From Carallia brachiata (Eukaryota; Streptophyta; Magnoliopsida; Malpighiales; Rhizophoraceae): a DNA stretch of 64,000 nt. The notes beneath the pieces were generated by a model. It was not told where the DNA came from. It worked only from the letters and a program-made list of their open reading frames with translations, and searched no databases. Where the stretch lies: positions 4,745,125-4,809,124 of the forward strand of contig JADCRB010000007.1 of assembly GCA_021464245.1 (NCBI GenBank), in the 5' to 3' direction. Below are positions 43,682 through 55,500 of this stretch, in pieces; positions within the stretch are counted from its first letter, which is position 1, and the number at the start of each line of letters is the position of its first letter. The position numbers and the translations under genes are program-made.

Positions 43682-44182
43682 ATGAAGGCTTTTGTGCTAA
43701 TTATATGAATTCTCTTGGCTACCATTCTCTTTCTCCACCTTCTGCCATTGCTCTAGAATTAGCCGAAAAAGATGACAGGGAGATCACTACTTCTATCTCT
43801 TTTGTATGAACTGACGAACTTACAAAATTTTTTTTTTTCCATTTTTGTAGGCTTCAATTATGTTTTATTCACATTTTTAACTTAAAATCTACCATATACA
43901 ACAAGAACTGCACATTTTATTCTGTAACTCACAAGGTAAAGCTTTTTTTATAAACAGAAAAAGAAAAATAGTATCAATTGATCATTATGTTGATACCAGC
44001 GCATATGCAAAATAATGTTGTCTATTGCAGGTGTTGGAGGTTATATAACATGCTCAGAACTGTCCAAATCAGATCCAGATTTTACATGTAGTAATGGCAG
44101 GCAAAAATGTCTGCCTTCAAAAGAAGAAATTAATGACTATAATCGTTGTCCTCGTTATTTACATCTCGACTGTGAATATTAA
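43682..44182 (+). pseudogene. RALF-like peptide gene, copy 5 (intact exon 2, broken exon 1)
   Basis: Exon 1 starts at the ATG at 43682. Codon 9 is TGA where relatives have TGC (43706-43708). A one-base loss in the later 'tctctttctcc' shifts the frame, and the donor reads GACAGGGAG instead of GACAGTGAG. Exon 2 (44031-44182, acceptor TTGCAG) is fully open: G-V-G-G-Y-I-T-C-S-E-L-S-K-S-D-P-D-F-T, then C-x6-C-x12-C-x7-C. The Y-I-T-x-x-x-L and N-D-Y-N-R-C pieces are the most RALF-like in the whole array (compare YISY...L and NPYxRGC). Three separate exon 1 lesions mark it as dead, unless another upstream exon is used. I infer relaxed selection after loss of the signal peptide. Confidence 0.7.
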
Positions 44183-45805
44183 TGTGAATAAATAATATGA
44201 GATCGATATTTCGTAGAAGGCTTTCTGTAGAAATAAAAATTCAACTTATATGTGTCAACTAGACCGTGTGTGTATATATATATATAGAGTGAATAGTTAG
44301 AAAATAAGTAATTAATTAATGTCTTCGTAGAACTCAGTATTTTAGTACCCCAGCATGTGACCCGAGTTTTTCTCCAGCTGTGCAATTCTGGTTGGTACAT
44401 GTAATACCATCAGAACCTTCTATGTAATAAATAATGAATTACAATGTCGATATATGAAGAATAAAGAAAAGAAAAAAAAAAAGACCTATGTTTGCCTATT
44501 AAAAGTGGCCCCAGTTATCTCTATTTCATTTTGAGACAGAATCATATTTTAATTAAAAATATATAGATGCAGTATATGCAACCGATTCCCATATTAAATG
44601 TGTTCCAAAAACTTAATGGATTAGGATTAAAAAAATTAAAATTTAGAGAATTTTTAATTTAATTGACTTCTGTTGTGAGTATAATTTACGAATAATTTTA
44701 TACCATGTAATAAGTAGAGTCAAACTAAAAAATTTAAAAAAAAAACAGAAAATTAATTTGTTAAGCGTCGTGGATATGTAAAATTTGTTTCTAAACACTA
44801 TATTTTTCTTTGATAAATGTGAGGGACACCATGATTTTCCAACTTGAGAAGTTTCTAAAGTTTATCAATGTTTTCGGGTGTTTATTCTTCGCTGAATCTT
44901 AAAGTTGATGCTTACGCGTTACTTCGAAATCTTGATTGTGGGGATTTTTATTTCAAAGAGAATTCACTGAACCGAATTCTTTGTGGTCAATAAGCAGTTC
45001 ATTGAACAAACCGATTCAAGGTTTCGTTAATTTGAAAGCCGTTAATGACTTCAATATTTCCAACAGAGCTAAGACAGGCCACGAGGGACCAGTTCCATAT
45101 TAAATGTGCTCAAGAACTTGATGCCATAAGATAAATTTGTCAGCGTCACAGACATCTAAAATTTTTTTGTCTACACTACCTCATTTTTTTTTATATATCA
45201 TATGTAGTCAATGCAAGTGCCTTGAACTCTTATTTTCTCTTCTCCTGCATTAAAAAATTTATAGAGAGTTAAGGTTTAGTCACGTTTTTCATTTTTCCAA
45301 AAGCAAAATCGAAAAGAAAGAGGAACATGACATGGAAAAGCAAAGAGTGAGTTTACATACACTAAGTAAAATGTCTTAAATTTTGCCATGAAATAAATCG
45401 TAACTATTATTTTTGAAACGATTATTGATACTTTTAAAATATAAAAATAATAAATATTTTAAAAATATTAATTTTTATTTTAAAAATAATAAATACGACT
45501 TGACTCAAGATAAAAATCAGCAAATCAAATATCATTCCATATACATTTTCTTCAAAAGGAAAATACAGAAGCGATTTCAAGATTTCATCTACAGAGGATG
45601 TATAATATTTTGAAGAAGGAAAAAGTTGGGTGGACAGGATCAATTGCCCAAGTCGCAGATATGGGAGAGAGAGTGACCAAAAACATGTGTATACAGTATT
45701 GTTGGATATTTGTTGCAAATTATTGTCATTTATTCTACATATTTTAATTATTTGTGTATATTTATATGTGTTTTTTAAAAAAAAAACAAATCAGTGAGAT
45801 GTACA
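44183..45805. repeat. Downstream region of peptide copy 5
   Basis: This is the partner of 38920-40340. An extra piece of about 180 bp (45362-45545), AT-rich and partly self-inverted, is absent from the partner. A (TA)n run lies at about 44270-44285. No gene is seen. Confidence 0.55.
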
Positions 45806-46095
45806 GAGGGTTCAGGCTTAGATCTGTCGGTCGCTCTCCCTCTCTCTTATCTCGGACCGGTCTACATGGACGTAATAAATGAAATCCTTTGAAGAAAAAA
45901 TGAAAAAAGAAAAGCGTTTGGGAGAAATTGAGCACACGAAGATGGAAAAGTTGCCAGCTGGAAAAGGGAAATAAATCGTCGAAATTTGTGCAAGTGGAGA
46001 AAATTTGGCCCTTAAGCGGAACCTTTGTGAGACAGACGTACAGATATTAAGGCCATGTTTGACATTTAAAAAATATATATATAAATATTTCAAAA

Positions 46096-46129
<34 letters not shown>

Positions 46130-46870
46130 ATTTAAATAATTATCTTTTATTTTTTCTCTAAAAATTACTATTTATTTTTTTATAATTTTTAATTATTATT
46201 TTTTATCAATTATAATATTATTATAAATATATTATTTTTTATTTTTCTTATTTACTTTCTATTTAAATTTTTATTATCCAATTACACCATAAAGCGCACT
46301 GCTCCACTGTCGGTGGCCATTCTTAGAAAGAGATATCCGCAGCTTACAGAGCTCACGTGTGGAAAAAAATGTAAATTATTATTAATAAAATGTAATTAAA
46401 TTATTTATTTATGTAAAACTATTTTTTAAAAAAATATATGTTTTTAAAATTAAAATATTTTATTTCTTTAACAGGTATCATGTAAGACCAATATTTTTAA
46501 ATTTAAAAATAATATTTAGATAGTTTTACATTTTAATTTTAATTTTTATATTTTATGAATATAATTACTTTAAAATAATAATTAGTTTTATTTTTGTACT
46601 AGCGTGTGGCAATACTGTGCTCTAAAAGTCCTCTCTCCTTGAAATTAAACCAAGAAAGTGTTGATTAAATTCAATCCATCGTGCTGTTCTCAGTCATTAA
46701 AAAAAATTATTTTTTTTAGCAACACAAAAAAATATTAAACTTATGATGAATGTGTGCTTGTGTGTGTGTTTTTTTTTATCAATATTTATCAAATGGGATG
46801 GAAAGCTTGTTGTAAAAATTTATTTGAACTAAGTAAACCAGTTTGACTAGATAGATAAAGAATACTATAC
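45806..46870. repeat. Block U, copy 2
   Basis: 'gatctgtcggtcgctc', 'ccggtctacatggac', 'gagcacacgaagatggaaa' and 'cggaacctttgtgagacag' are shared almost base for base with 58515-58815. The block continues, interrupted by a MITE, to 'tttgactagatag' (matching 59448 and 43378). It marks the left end of the duplication that holds subtilase A. The minus-strand frame of 91 codons at 45818-46093 also exists in the 58.7 kb copy, but it is carried by near-identity of the DNA and shows no domain. Confidence 0.65.
46051..46289. mobile_element. Tourist-like MITE, 239 bp
   Basis: The element begins 'ggccatgtttgac' directly after TAA (46048-46050) and ends 'attacacca' before TAA (46290-46292). The empty site is visible in block U copy 3 at 58820 ('gatgttaaggcgcact'). 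A TAA target duplication and a GGCCATGTTTG start fit PIF/Harbinger Tourist MITEs. The interior is almost pure A/T. Confidence 0.7.
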
Positions 46871-48332
46871 GTCTCATATTTTTGGTTGAGACATTCTATA
46901 AAGATTTCTTAATTTTATATTTAAATTATAGTAATTCTATTATTATTTTCTAACTTTCAAACTCCTTGTAACAAATAACAAAAAGGAATACCATACATTT
47001 TAATTCTGATATATGAAGCTGAAACTTGTTTGAATATGGTGCAAAAAGCTTGTTCAGATAGAGTCATCGCAACAAAAAAGTCGCAAGAAGTTGAGATGGG
47101 CTTTAGTCTTCATGCTGGGCCCATGAGGGTCTACATTTTTTTTCCCCTTGATAGAATTGAAAAAAATAAAAATAAAAAATAAGAGCTTAGGAAAGTTATG
47201 AGTCAAAATCGACGGGCCCTCTGTCGGCCGTCTTTATTCCTCCGGATAACCATATTCTGGGCACATTGTAGGACATGGATTGTTAAAGAAAATTGTGAGC
47301 CCATGGATTGTTAAAGATTTTACCGGGCTTTTGTTTTTTGGTTGGTTTCTATCACATTCTTTTCGAGATTATGAAAAATTTGTTCTGTTTGAATTGATGG
47401 TTGTCGTACTCAATTTTAACTTGACAGTTCATCCAATTGAGCTGAATTATAAGTGGCATTAGGATTATCGATTGTAGTACGTTGGGAGCTACGATGAACT
47501 CAATTATTGTTGGAAATAATGTTCAATTTTAAATATTATTATGGTAATGATTTGAATGGAGAGGGACGTGTGAATCACGTTGTGCTTGCAATATGAATAT
47601 GATGGACATAATATAGTGGATTGTAAACAAGAAGACAAAGGGCCTCTTTGCCAGCGAAAAGGTGAGATCGCATTACCTTTAATGGATCCCCCACTAAAGT
47701 AGGGCTCCCAATCGATGTGAAAAGAGACACAAGGCAAAGTCACCCACCTCCGAGTCTTCAACAACACTTATGCACTTTTTCTTTTTTTGGTGCATAAATA
47801 AATAAAATAATAAACACTTTGCCTAATTAGGTTTGATAAAAAAAAGTGGTGAGATTGTAATCACACTTCTCTTGACTTTTCATTTTTAAGTTCTCGTCTT
47901 CTAGTAGATAAAAAATAATAATAATTTTAACTTTTTTTTTTTTGTAAATGAGATAGTAAAACTACAAAGGAAAAAAATAAAGAATTAAAATTCAAATCTC
48001 AATTCCCTAAATGGAACTCACAGCCTTCAACAATCGTAACCATTGCTAAATCATCAGGCAACCACTCTGGGTTTTTGAATGTTTTGCAACCCTTGACTGG
48101 CCTATCATCTCTTCCAAACATAGTCACAGATCGTGGCCCAGCGGCCCCAAAAGAGAAACAGCAAAAGTAGACGTGGCAATATGGCATTGGGCCCTTCGCC
48201 AAATACTGTAGTAGCATCTGTTTTCCCTTTAGGTAAAAGAAAGTTGGATAAAGTTCCTGGATGCAATCATGAAATATAAAGGTTTAAGGCTAAGGATTGG
48301 GCAATGACAATGAGAATGAATAAATTCTCTAA
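46871..48332. other. Upstream region of subtilase A, proximal duplication
   Basis: This matches 59470-60975 with small indels. It contains no convincing gene. The minus-strand frame 47999-48217 (72 codons) is broken by frameshifts in the copy at 60.7-60.85 kb, although the DNA is conserved. Confidence 0.55.
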
Positions 48333-48699
48333 GGCCATGTTTGGTGTGTAAGAAAAAATAAGGAAGGAAAGAAAAATAATTATTATATTTTATTTTTTTT
48401 TAATTTTTTCTCCTCACTTTTTATACCACTCTAAATAATTTTATTTTTTCTTAACTTTTTCTCTCGTAAATTACTGTTCACTTTTCTTTCACCATACTTT
48501 CTTTCTCTTACATTTTTTACCACTCCAAACAATTTTAGTTTTTTCTCCATTTTTCTCTCACAAATTACTATTTATCCTTTCTTTCACCAAATTTTCTTTC
48601 TCTCAACTTTCTCTATCACTTCAAATAATTTTATTTTCTTTTCACTTTCCTTCTTTTTCTCCTCTTTCCCCTTCTTTTTTTTACACTCCAAACACACTC
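48333..48699. mobile_element. Tourist-like MITE, 367 bp
   Basis: It lies between two TAA repeats (48330-48332 and 48700-48702), beginning 'ggccatgtttggtgtgtaa' and ending 'ttacactccaaacacactc', with inverted ends sharing TGTTTGGnGTGTAA. The duplicated region shows the empty site at about 60975 ('ccctaagccaataatgc'). The interior consists of CT/GA-rich phrases and encodes nothing. Confidence 0.8.
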
Positions 48700-49231
48700 T
48701 AAGGCAATAATGCAACATATTTTTCTCGTGAATGGACAGAAACATTGCCTTAGGGAATCTATTCTTTTTCATTGTCATCGTCATTCCCTAAGTAAAAAAA
48801 AAAAACTTACAATGGAACAATAGATAGTTGAATAAGTATGAGTATGGTTCCCTATCAATTGAGGTAAAAAAGTGCGTTGTAAAAACAGTCCACCTCGGAT
48901 GGGAACGAACAAAAACAATGAAATATAAATTGCGGTAAGCTAATTGAAATAATTTACCATTTTAACGTTTAATAAACTTATTAACTAAAAATAAATAAGG
49001 TGAAATACTCTCTTATTCGCATTAAAACTCAACAAAATACAACGAAGTGCTTCTCAACATGTGTATTTTTTTTTTTCAACTAAAAATAGTTTATTTTAAC
49101 CCCCAGTTTGTGGCAATAATGCAATAACTTGTCTTTTCTTTTCTTTTCAATTTGCTGTGAATGGACAGCTCATCTTGACTGACTTGAGGCATTTGCATGT
49201 GCATTTCTATCTTACAAAATCATCAGCGAAA

Positions 49232-49258
49232 ATGAAAGAAACCACCACAGCCATTTGA
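49232..49258 (+). other. Upstream ORF candidate before subtilase A
   Basis: An ATG 38 bases before the subtilase start opens an eight-codon frame (M-K-E-T-T-T-A-I-stop), out of frame with the main ORF. It is identical in the B copy (61510-61536). Whether it is transcribed is unknown: the TATA-like box is only about 20 bases upstream of it, so the start of transcription may lie inside or after it. Confidence 0.35.
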
Positions 49259-49269
49259 AAGAGAAAAGG

Positions 49270-51599
49270 ATGAATTTCCCTGGCTACATTTCAGACTATG
49301 TATTGCCCTGGCTACTGCTATTGCTACTACTGGAAACCACCAATGCAGTCTCAAAAAATGAGCAGCTCCAGACATACATCATCCACTTGGACCACACCCA
49401 CAAGCCCGTATCCTTTCTAACCCACGAGTCATGGCACCGGTCAATCCTAAATTCGCTCTCACATCCCGTTGATGATCAACAAATGCTGTTATACTCTTAC
49501 AGTCATGTTTTGCATGGCTTCAGTGCCAGGCTAACAAAATTTCAACTTTCAGAAATTGAAACATCTCCTGCCCATCTTGCCACGTATCCTGAATCCTTTG
49601 GCAGGCTACACACCACTCACAGCCCAAACTTTCTCGGATTAAACCACAAGTATGGGCTGTGGCCTACTGCTTCCTACGGTGAAGGTGTGATCATTGGAGT
49701 CGTTGATAGTGGAATTTGGCCAGAAAGTGAAAGTTTTAAAGACAAGGGAATGCCGCCGGTGCCCCGAAGGTGGAAGGGAAAGTGTGAGAATGGCACTGAG
49801 TTTAGCCCTTCTTTCTGCAACAAGAAGCTCATTGGAGCTCGGTCTTTCAGCAAAGGATTACTGGCTGCAGGAAGGAAAATTGTCCCCGGGGAGGACTATG
49901 CGTCCGCCAGAGATTGGACTGGCCATGGGACACATGTATCATCCACAGCTGCAGGGAACTTCGTGCATGGTGTAAGCTACTTTGGATATGGTAGAGGCAC
50001 AGCCAAAGGTGTTGCTCCACACTCACATATTGCCATGTACAAGGCTGTCTTTTCAGCAACTTCGGAGGATGATGCTGCTGCAAGTGATGTGCTTGCCGCA
50101 ATGGACCAAGCAATTGCAGATGGCGTCGACATTCTGTCACTGTCTCTAGGCTTTACTCCAGAGCCTTACTTCAAAGATGTTGTTGCCATAGGTTCTCTGT
50201 CAGCAATTGAGAAAGGTATATTTGTTGTATGTGCGGCTGGCAATGACGGGGGCTGGTACAAAACTCAAAATGGAGCACCTTGGATCACAACAATAGGAGC
50301 TGGCACAACTGATCGAAGTTTCACAGCTACAATAACCTTGAAAGATGGGATGATTGTGGAAGGAATATCCTACTACCCAGAAAGCATTTTTCTTTCTGAT
50401 ATAGCTTTATACTATGGCGAAGGTCATGAAAACAAGTCAATTTGCTACCACGGTGAACTCGATCCAAAAGATGTTCGTGGAAAGATAGTCCTCTGTGGTA
50501 ATATTGCGCTGATTGAGATCGAAGAGCAAGAGAAAGAGCTCGTGAGGGCGGGTGCATTTGCTGGAATTTTCATAACAGACGAACCATTTTTTGGTCCAGT
50601 GAATTACAACATTCCCAGCATGATCGTGCCAACTGCTTCTGGGGCTCTACTCAGAGTACCTCACTAAAGTAGGCAGTGCACCACAGGTGAAAAAGCTTGA
50701 AGTTTGTGTCCACCAAGTTTCACTCAAAACCAGCACCTCAAGTGGCCAATTTTTCTTCAAGAGGGCCGGACCCAATTAATCCAGGCATTTTGAAACCAGA
50801 TATTATTGCTCCCGGGGTGGACATTCTAGCGGCAACAGTACCCAATGTTCCAGCCATGACAGTAGGAAAATATGACTTGGCGACGGATTATGCACTGATG
50901 GCGGGCACATCAATGGCAACACCCCATGTTGCCGGATTGGCAGCTTTGCTGAAACAAGTCCATCCTGACTGGAGCCCAGCAGCAATCCGATCAGCCATGA
51001 TGACTACGGCTTATACCTTGGATAATACTCACACATTTCTGAAAGATCAAAAGACACGCCTGGGTGCCACCCTCCTGCCTGCCACCCCTCTGGCTTGTGG
51101 GGCAGGGCATATCGACCCAAACAAAGCCATGGATCCAGGACTGATCTACGACTTGGGGTTCCAAGATTACGTCAACTTTCTATGCGGCCTTGGCTACAGT
51201 AAAAAGCAAATGAAAGCCGTCATCAACAAACGTCAATGGAATTGCACCCAAGAAACAAAAGACCTGAACTATCCATCCTTCATGGCGATAGTAACCAGTA
51301 AGGAAGCTGGTTCTCCAACAGTGAGGAAATTCAACAGGGTAGTGACTAACGTGGGAATTGGTGAATCAGTCTACCAAGCAACTCTAGAGATTCCAGAGAA
51401 CTTCCCACCAGGATTGAGTGTCAAAATAGAGCCCACTACTTTGTCCTTCTCTCGAATATATCAGAAGAAGAGTTTTTCTGTGACGATAGAGATTGCCGAA
51501 AAAGTTCAAAGTCCATCTGAGCACTACGCATATCTGAAGTGGATTGATGGACACAGCCATGTGGTGTCCAGCCCCATAGAGGTTCTTCTCCCGCCCTAG
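49270..51599 (+). pseudogene. Subtilisin-like serine protease (SBT1-type), copy A, frameshifted
   Basis: This encodes a secreted S8 subtilase, which acts in the apoplast. The ATG at 49270 is chosen; the in-frame upstream codon at 49255 is TTG. It has a signal peptide (about residues 1-28), an I9 inhibitor prodomain (Y-I-I-H-L-D-H to T-Y-P-E-S), and peptidase with catalytic Asp146 (V-V-D-S-G-I-W-P-E), His219 (G-H-G-T-H-V) and oxyanion Asn325 (A-A-G-N-D-G). A PA domain lies near residues 385-440. Catalytic Ser is at 50910-50912 (G-T-S-M-A-T-P-H). An Fn3-like tail ends at 51597. The gene is intronless, as is usual, and about 770 codons long. The frame breaks at about 50654 (two bases fewer than copy B) and is offset again near 50690 (one extra A); the net shift gives a stop at 50665. 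Either it is a young pseudogene or the break is a sequence error, since everything else is intact. Confidence 0.85.
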
Positions 51600-52340
51600 C
51601 AATCTTGTTATGTGGGATGGGAAAAAAGAGCTGCCACATTTGGATTATCAGACAATCGTGTTTTGCTTTCCATCACTTGGCAGTGGAATCAAGAATAATA
51701 ATTTAGTCATTGTCTCTGGTTTCGTACGCATGCTTTCTTCGGTCGTCGTTTTTTTTTTTTTTTTTCTGGCTTAATTTGCAATCTAGAGTGTGTATCAGAG
51801 TATTCTAAAACCATGTATTATGTAAGCAACTCTTGCGAACGAAAACGCGAAAATAAGGCTGTTTTTTTAGATTCTTTTTCCCTCAGTCAACCATTAATTC
51901 CAACACGTACCGATCCAATCAGCCACACTTCATCTTACTCATATAATTTACACTTTTTTAAATTTTTTTTAGAAATTATGATTTTCAAAATTTAAAACAA
52001 AAGGCAAAAAGTAAAAAAAAACAAAAAAAAAGAAAAGAGATATCCGAGAAATGATTTTCTTTTGAATCGGGGAGTCCCAACAACTATGGCAAATGGCACG
52101 AACGAGAAAGATATGGTTGTGTTTCCTCGAAAAAAAAAAGGAAAGAAAGATATGGTTGTGGCGAATTGACGAACCGGTCTAAAAGCACGAGTTGCAGTTC
52201 GCTTTCCTCGCCCACCCGGAGATCTATTGAGTCAGACTCCTTCGCCTGCCCTAGCCTTCCCTACAAATAGAGGTACGGAGAGGTCCGGTACTCGTAGCAA
52301 GAGAGAAAAGTGTTGAGATGTGGAGACTGCAATTTTGTGT
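51600..52340. other. 3' flank of subtilase A and spacer
   Basis: 51600-51750 matches 63857-64000 (3' flank). Beyond that the duplication cannot be followed because the window ends. A T-run lies at about 51750. No gene is seen. Confidence 0.5.
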
Positions 52341-52367
52341 GGAGGAGAGATCCTGAAGAAGAATGAT

Positions 52368-52545
52368 TCCAAAGAGGGCTGAAGAATGTGGAAACGAAGA
52401 GTGATTTGTAGGAATTTTCAATATAATTTCCGATAATTTTATCTTTTGTTTTATTTTTCGTAGGAAGAAGCCGGAGGAGGCGAAGGGAGATGATGGTGGA
52501 TGGTGGCGGTGGATGAGGAGGAGAAGAGATGCCAAATTATAATTT
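52368..52545 (+). CDS. Candidate tiny spliced ORF (speculative)
   Basis: A start at about 52362-52364 ('aatgattcc') reads M-I-P-K-R-A-E-E-C-G-N-E. A GTGATT donor and a good acceptor ('tttatttttcgtag', ending near 52464) would remove about 63 bases. The second part would then stay open to TAA near 52541 (K-K-P-E-E-A-K-G-D-D-G-G-W-W-R). A TATA-like 'ctacaaatag' lies about 100 bases upstream. The product of about 39 residues has no recognisable family, and the intron would be short for a plant. A minus-strand frame of 94 codons overlaps (M-A-S-L-L-L-L-I-H). I rate both as weak. Confidence 0.15.
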
Positions 52546-55500
52546 AGCTTTTCTGCAAATCATACGTTTATGCTTCTTCTTCTTCTTTTTTTTTTAACCT
52601 TTTACCTTTTATTTTAATTTTGAAAATCATAACTTTTGATAAAAAAAGAAATTACCATGTCATTATCTATAATCGTTGAAGTAGAATATAAATAAGATAA
52701 TGTGTTATTGATTATATTGTAATGTCTTAAATTTAATTGTTAATTAATAAAAAAAAGATAAAAATTGTTAAAAAAAACTGTAGACGACAGGTTTTTATTA
52801 TTATTTTTTTGAGATAAGACGGCGGATTCTAAAAAAAAAAAAAAAAATGTTTATAAGTGAATTTTTTAAAAAATTTAAAAGTAATAGGTGAAATACGTAA
52901 AAAATGGTCTCGTTTCCTACATTGACGGTTTTCGCCCCTCCAACGTGAAATTGGTCTAGACGACTCCACATCAACATTGTCCGCTGAATAAAATTATGAG
53001 TTTGGGTTAAGAGCCCGATTAATGTTCATTCTCCACTGTTTATCCTAATTTAGGGTAGGCCCAATCTATTGTAAAAGAGTATTAAAAAATAAAGAAAGTT
53101 TTTATCAAAAAAAATGAAAGTATTTTTGTTTGCAAGGTTTATTGGTTTTATTATTAAGACGTATATAATTTAATTAATATAGGATTCTGTTGCTTTTTTT
53201 ATAGCATGCATGAAATTAAAACAAAAAATTTGAGCACATTATATTATTTTACTCACTCGTAAGATAATAAGTAATTATGGCCAACATTCTGAATGATCCC
53301 ATTTATTGTAACTATATTTTTACTATTTAGTAAAAGGTAACCCCTTTTAATAATTCTCATTTACATTATATATTTTGAATTCAATGTATTTTGGTAATTG
53401 CGGAGGACATAAATAACTTTAGCCTCCCTTGTAACTTGGCCGTACCAAGAGGGAACGAAATGGAATGCAAAAGTCCACATAAATACTCATTGATTGTATT
53501 TTTTAGACAATAGATGAAGTTTAAATAGCAATTCGTTGCTTGTTTATAGCATGTAGGAACATGATAAAGACTTTTTTTTTTTTGTCATTTTGAAGGTTGC
53601 TTTCCTTTTAGAAAAGATTTGATAGGAAAAATATCTAGCCCTCATTTTTTATTTTTTTAATGTGAAGTGAAAACGAGATGTATATATTGTAAAAATGTAA
53701 AAGATGAAGAGAAATTCTAAAGTTTGAAGAGAGAGTAAGATTATTTATTCAAATTTATAGTCAAAAATTTATAATAGTGACTTACTTATTTGCCCTTCTA
53801 TTAAATATTTGCATTCGATGTTTTGTTTGATATATTGCAGTATGTCTCAAGAGACAGATGAAGAATTCAACTTAGATGAGAGCAATAAAGTCTTTGAAAT
53901 TTTATTTCGTGATGAGGTTGGTTGTCTCATAAATTGTTCTTAGGGATGCGTTGTTCCTATTACTGTATTAATTTATTACAAGTAATTTTGACTTGTAACA
54001 TACAACAGCGTTAAATTCAACTTAAATTCAAACTATGTTGCAAATTGTCTTTCCACCAATTGAAGCCAACATCTTAGGCAACACATGGTGAAAAAACAAT
54101 TAATTACAAAATATTCCAGCGATATGTATAGGGAATTTACAAGAGCCTTTGTTTCCTTTTATTTTGTTTTGATGTTACTTAAATGTGCTTTTTTTTTTCC
54201 ACAGGTATATTTGAGAGACTTTCTTATTATTTTTTGTTTCTTTTGTAACACGTTTTTTTAAGCATAATGCTTTATTCTTTTGTTATTATTTGCTTTTACT
54301 ATAATATTTTATAAGTATAAATATTAATTACAGTCAAAATAGTATTATATAATGCATTGAAAATTTTTGAATGAATGTGTATTTATTTATATTAATTAAA
54401 CAATAGAATCCTACAATTTAACTTATTATAATTAGGAGTGTCAAAATGGGTCGTCAGGTTGGATCGCTTTAAATTCGAGTTACTTATGAGTTAAATTATT
54501 TTTAAGTCATTTTGGGAGAGGTCACTTGAAGTTCAGGTCAATTTACAGGTTGGTCACATCGTCAAAATAATAACATAACATCTTTTATTAAAAAATTTGA
54601 AATTTTTAAAGATTTAAAAATTCAAAAAATTTTGTGAAAAATTCTTCAAAATCAAAGAAAATCATAAAATCAAAAATAATTTAAGAAATTTTTTTTTAAA
54701 ATTCTAAAATCTCAAAATAAAATTTAAAATTTCATAAAAGATCTCAAAATATATTAAAAAGAATTTATAATTAAGATTTATATTAAAACTAGTAGAATAT
54801 ACTTTTTATAATATAAAATATATTATTCATATGCTATAATCTTTTTATTTTATTTTTTTTATTCTTTTAAAAAAAATTCGAGTTATACTGATCAAGTTTG
54901 GACTTAACCTAAACTTTTCTGATCAATTTGAGTTTGGGTCATTTCGGTATATCACGATTAACTTTATGGCTCATGACAATAATATAACAGTTAAACTTTG
55001 AACTCTAGAGTAGGCTTTATTAAATAAGAGAAAAAAGTTAAACTTTGAACTCTAGATTAGGCTTTATTAAATAAGAGAAAATGTTCTGAGAAAAGAAAGT
55101 TATGAGAAAATGATGGAAAAGTAAAATTTTATATTTAAATTGCATGAGAAAATAGTAAAAAAGAAATTGTATGAAGGAAATTATAAAAATATTTTTATAA
55201 ATAATTAAATAATAAATTAAAATTAAAAAAATAATATTAAAATTATTGTAGTCATTTTACCGTATGTTTTTGAATAGGCTTCTGCCTTGTGACAGTTTTT
55301 TTTTTTTTCAATCATTACCTTTTTCTAATTAGATTCTCACGAAATCCAAACAAATGAATTTACATAAATTTCATCAATTTTCTTTCATTTCCTTTTCTAA
55401 TAACACATCCAAACACGCGGTCAAGAGCTTTCCATTTCACGCACCTCCTTTTCATTTTCCATCTCTAATTTGAATTTTCCCTTTTTCTTATTGGGCCACG

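Noticed and set aside
47999..48217. Minus-strand frame of 72 codons upstream of subtilase A
   Set aside because: The aligned copy at 60.7-60.85 kb has indels that break it. The conservation is that of duplicated non-coding DNA.
49255..49269. Earlier start for subtilase A
   Set aside because: The codon at 49255 is TTG. The first in-frame ATG is 49270, which also places the signal peptide correctly.
50659..50690. Possible 31-base GT...AG intron that might rescue the subtilase A frame
   Set aside because: It is far too short for a plant intron, it would remove conserved codons, and it does not restore the homologous frame.
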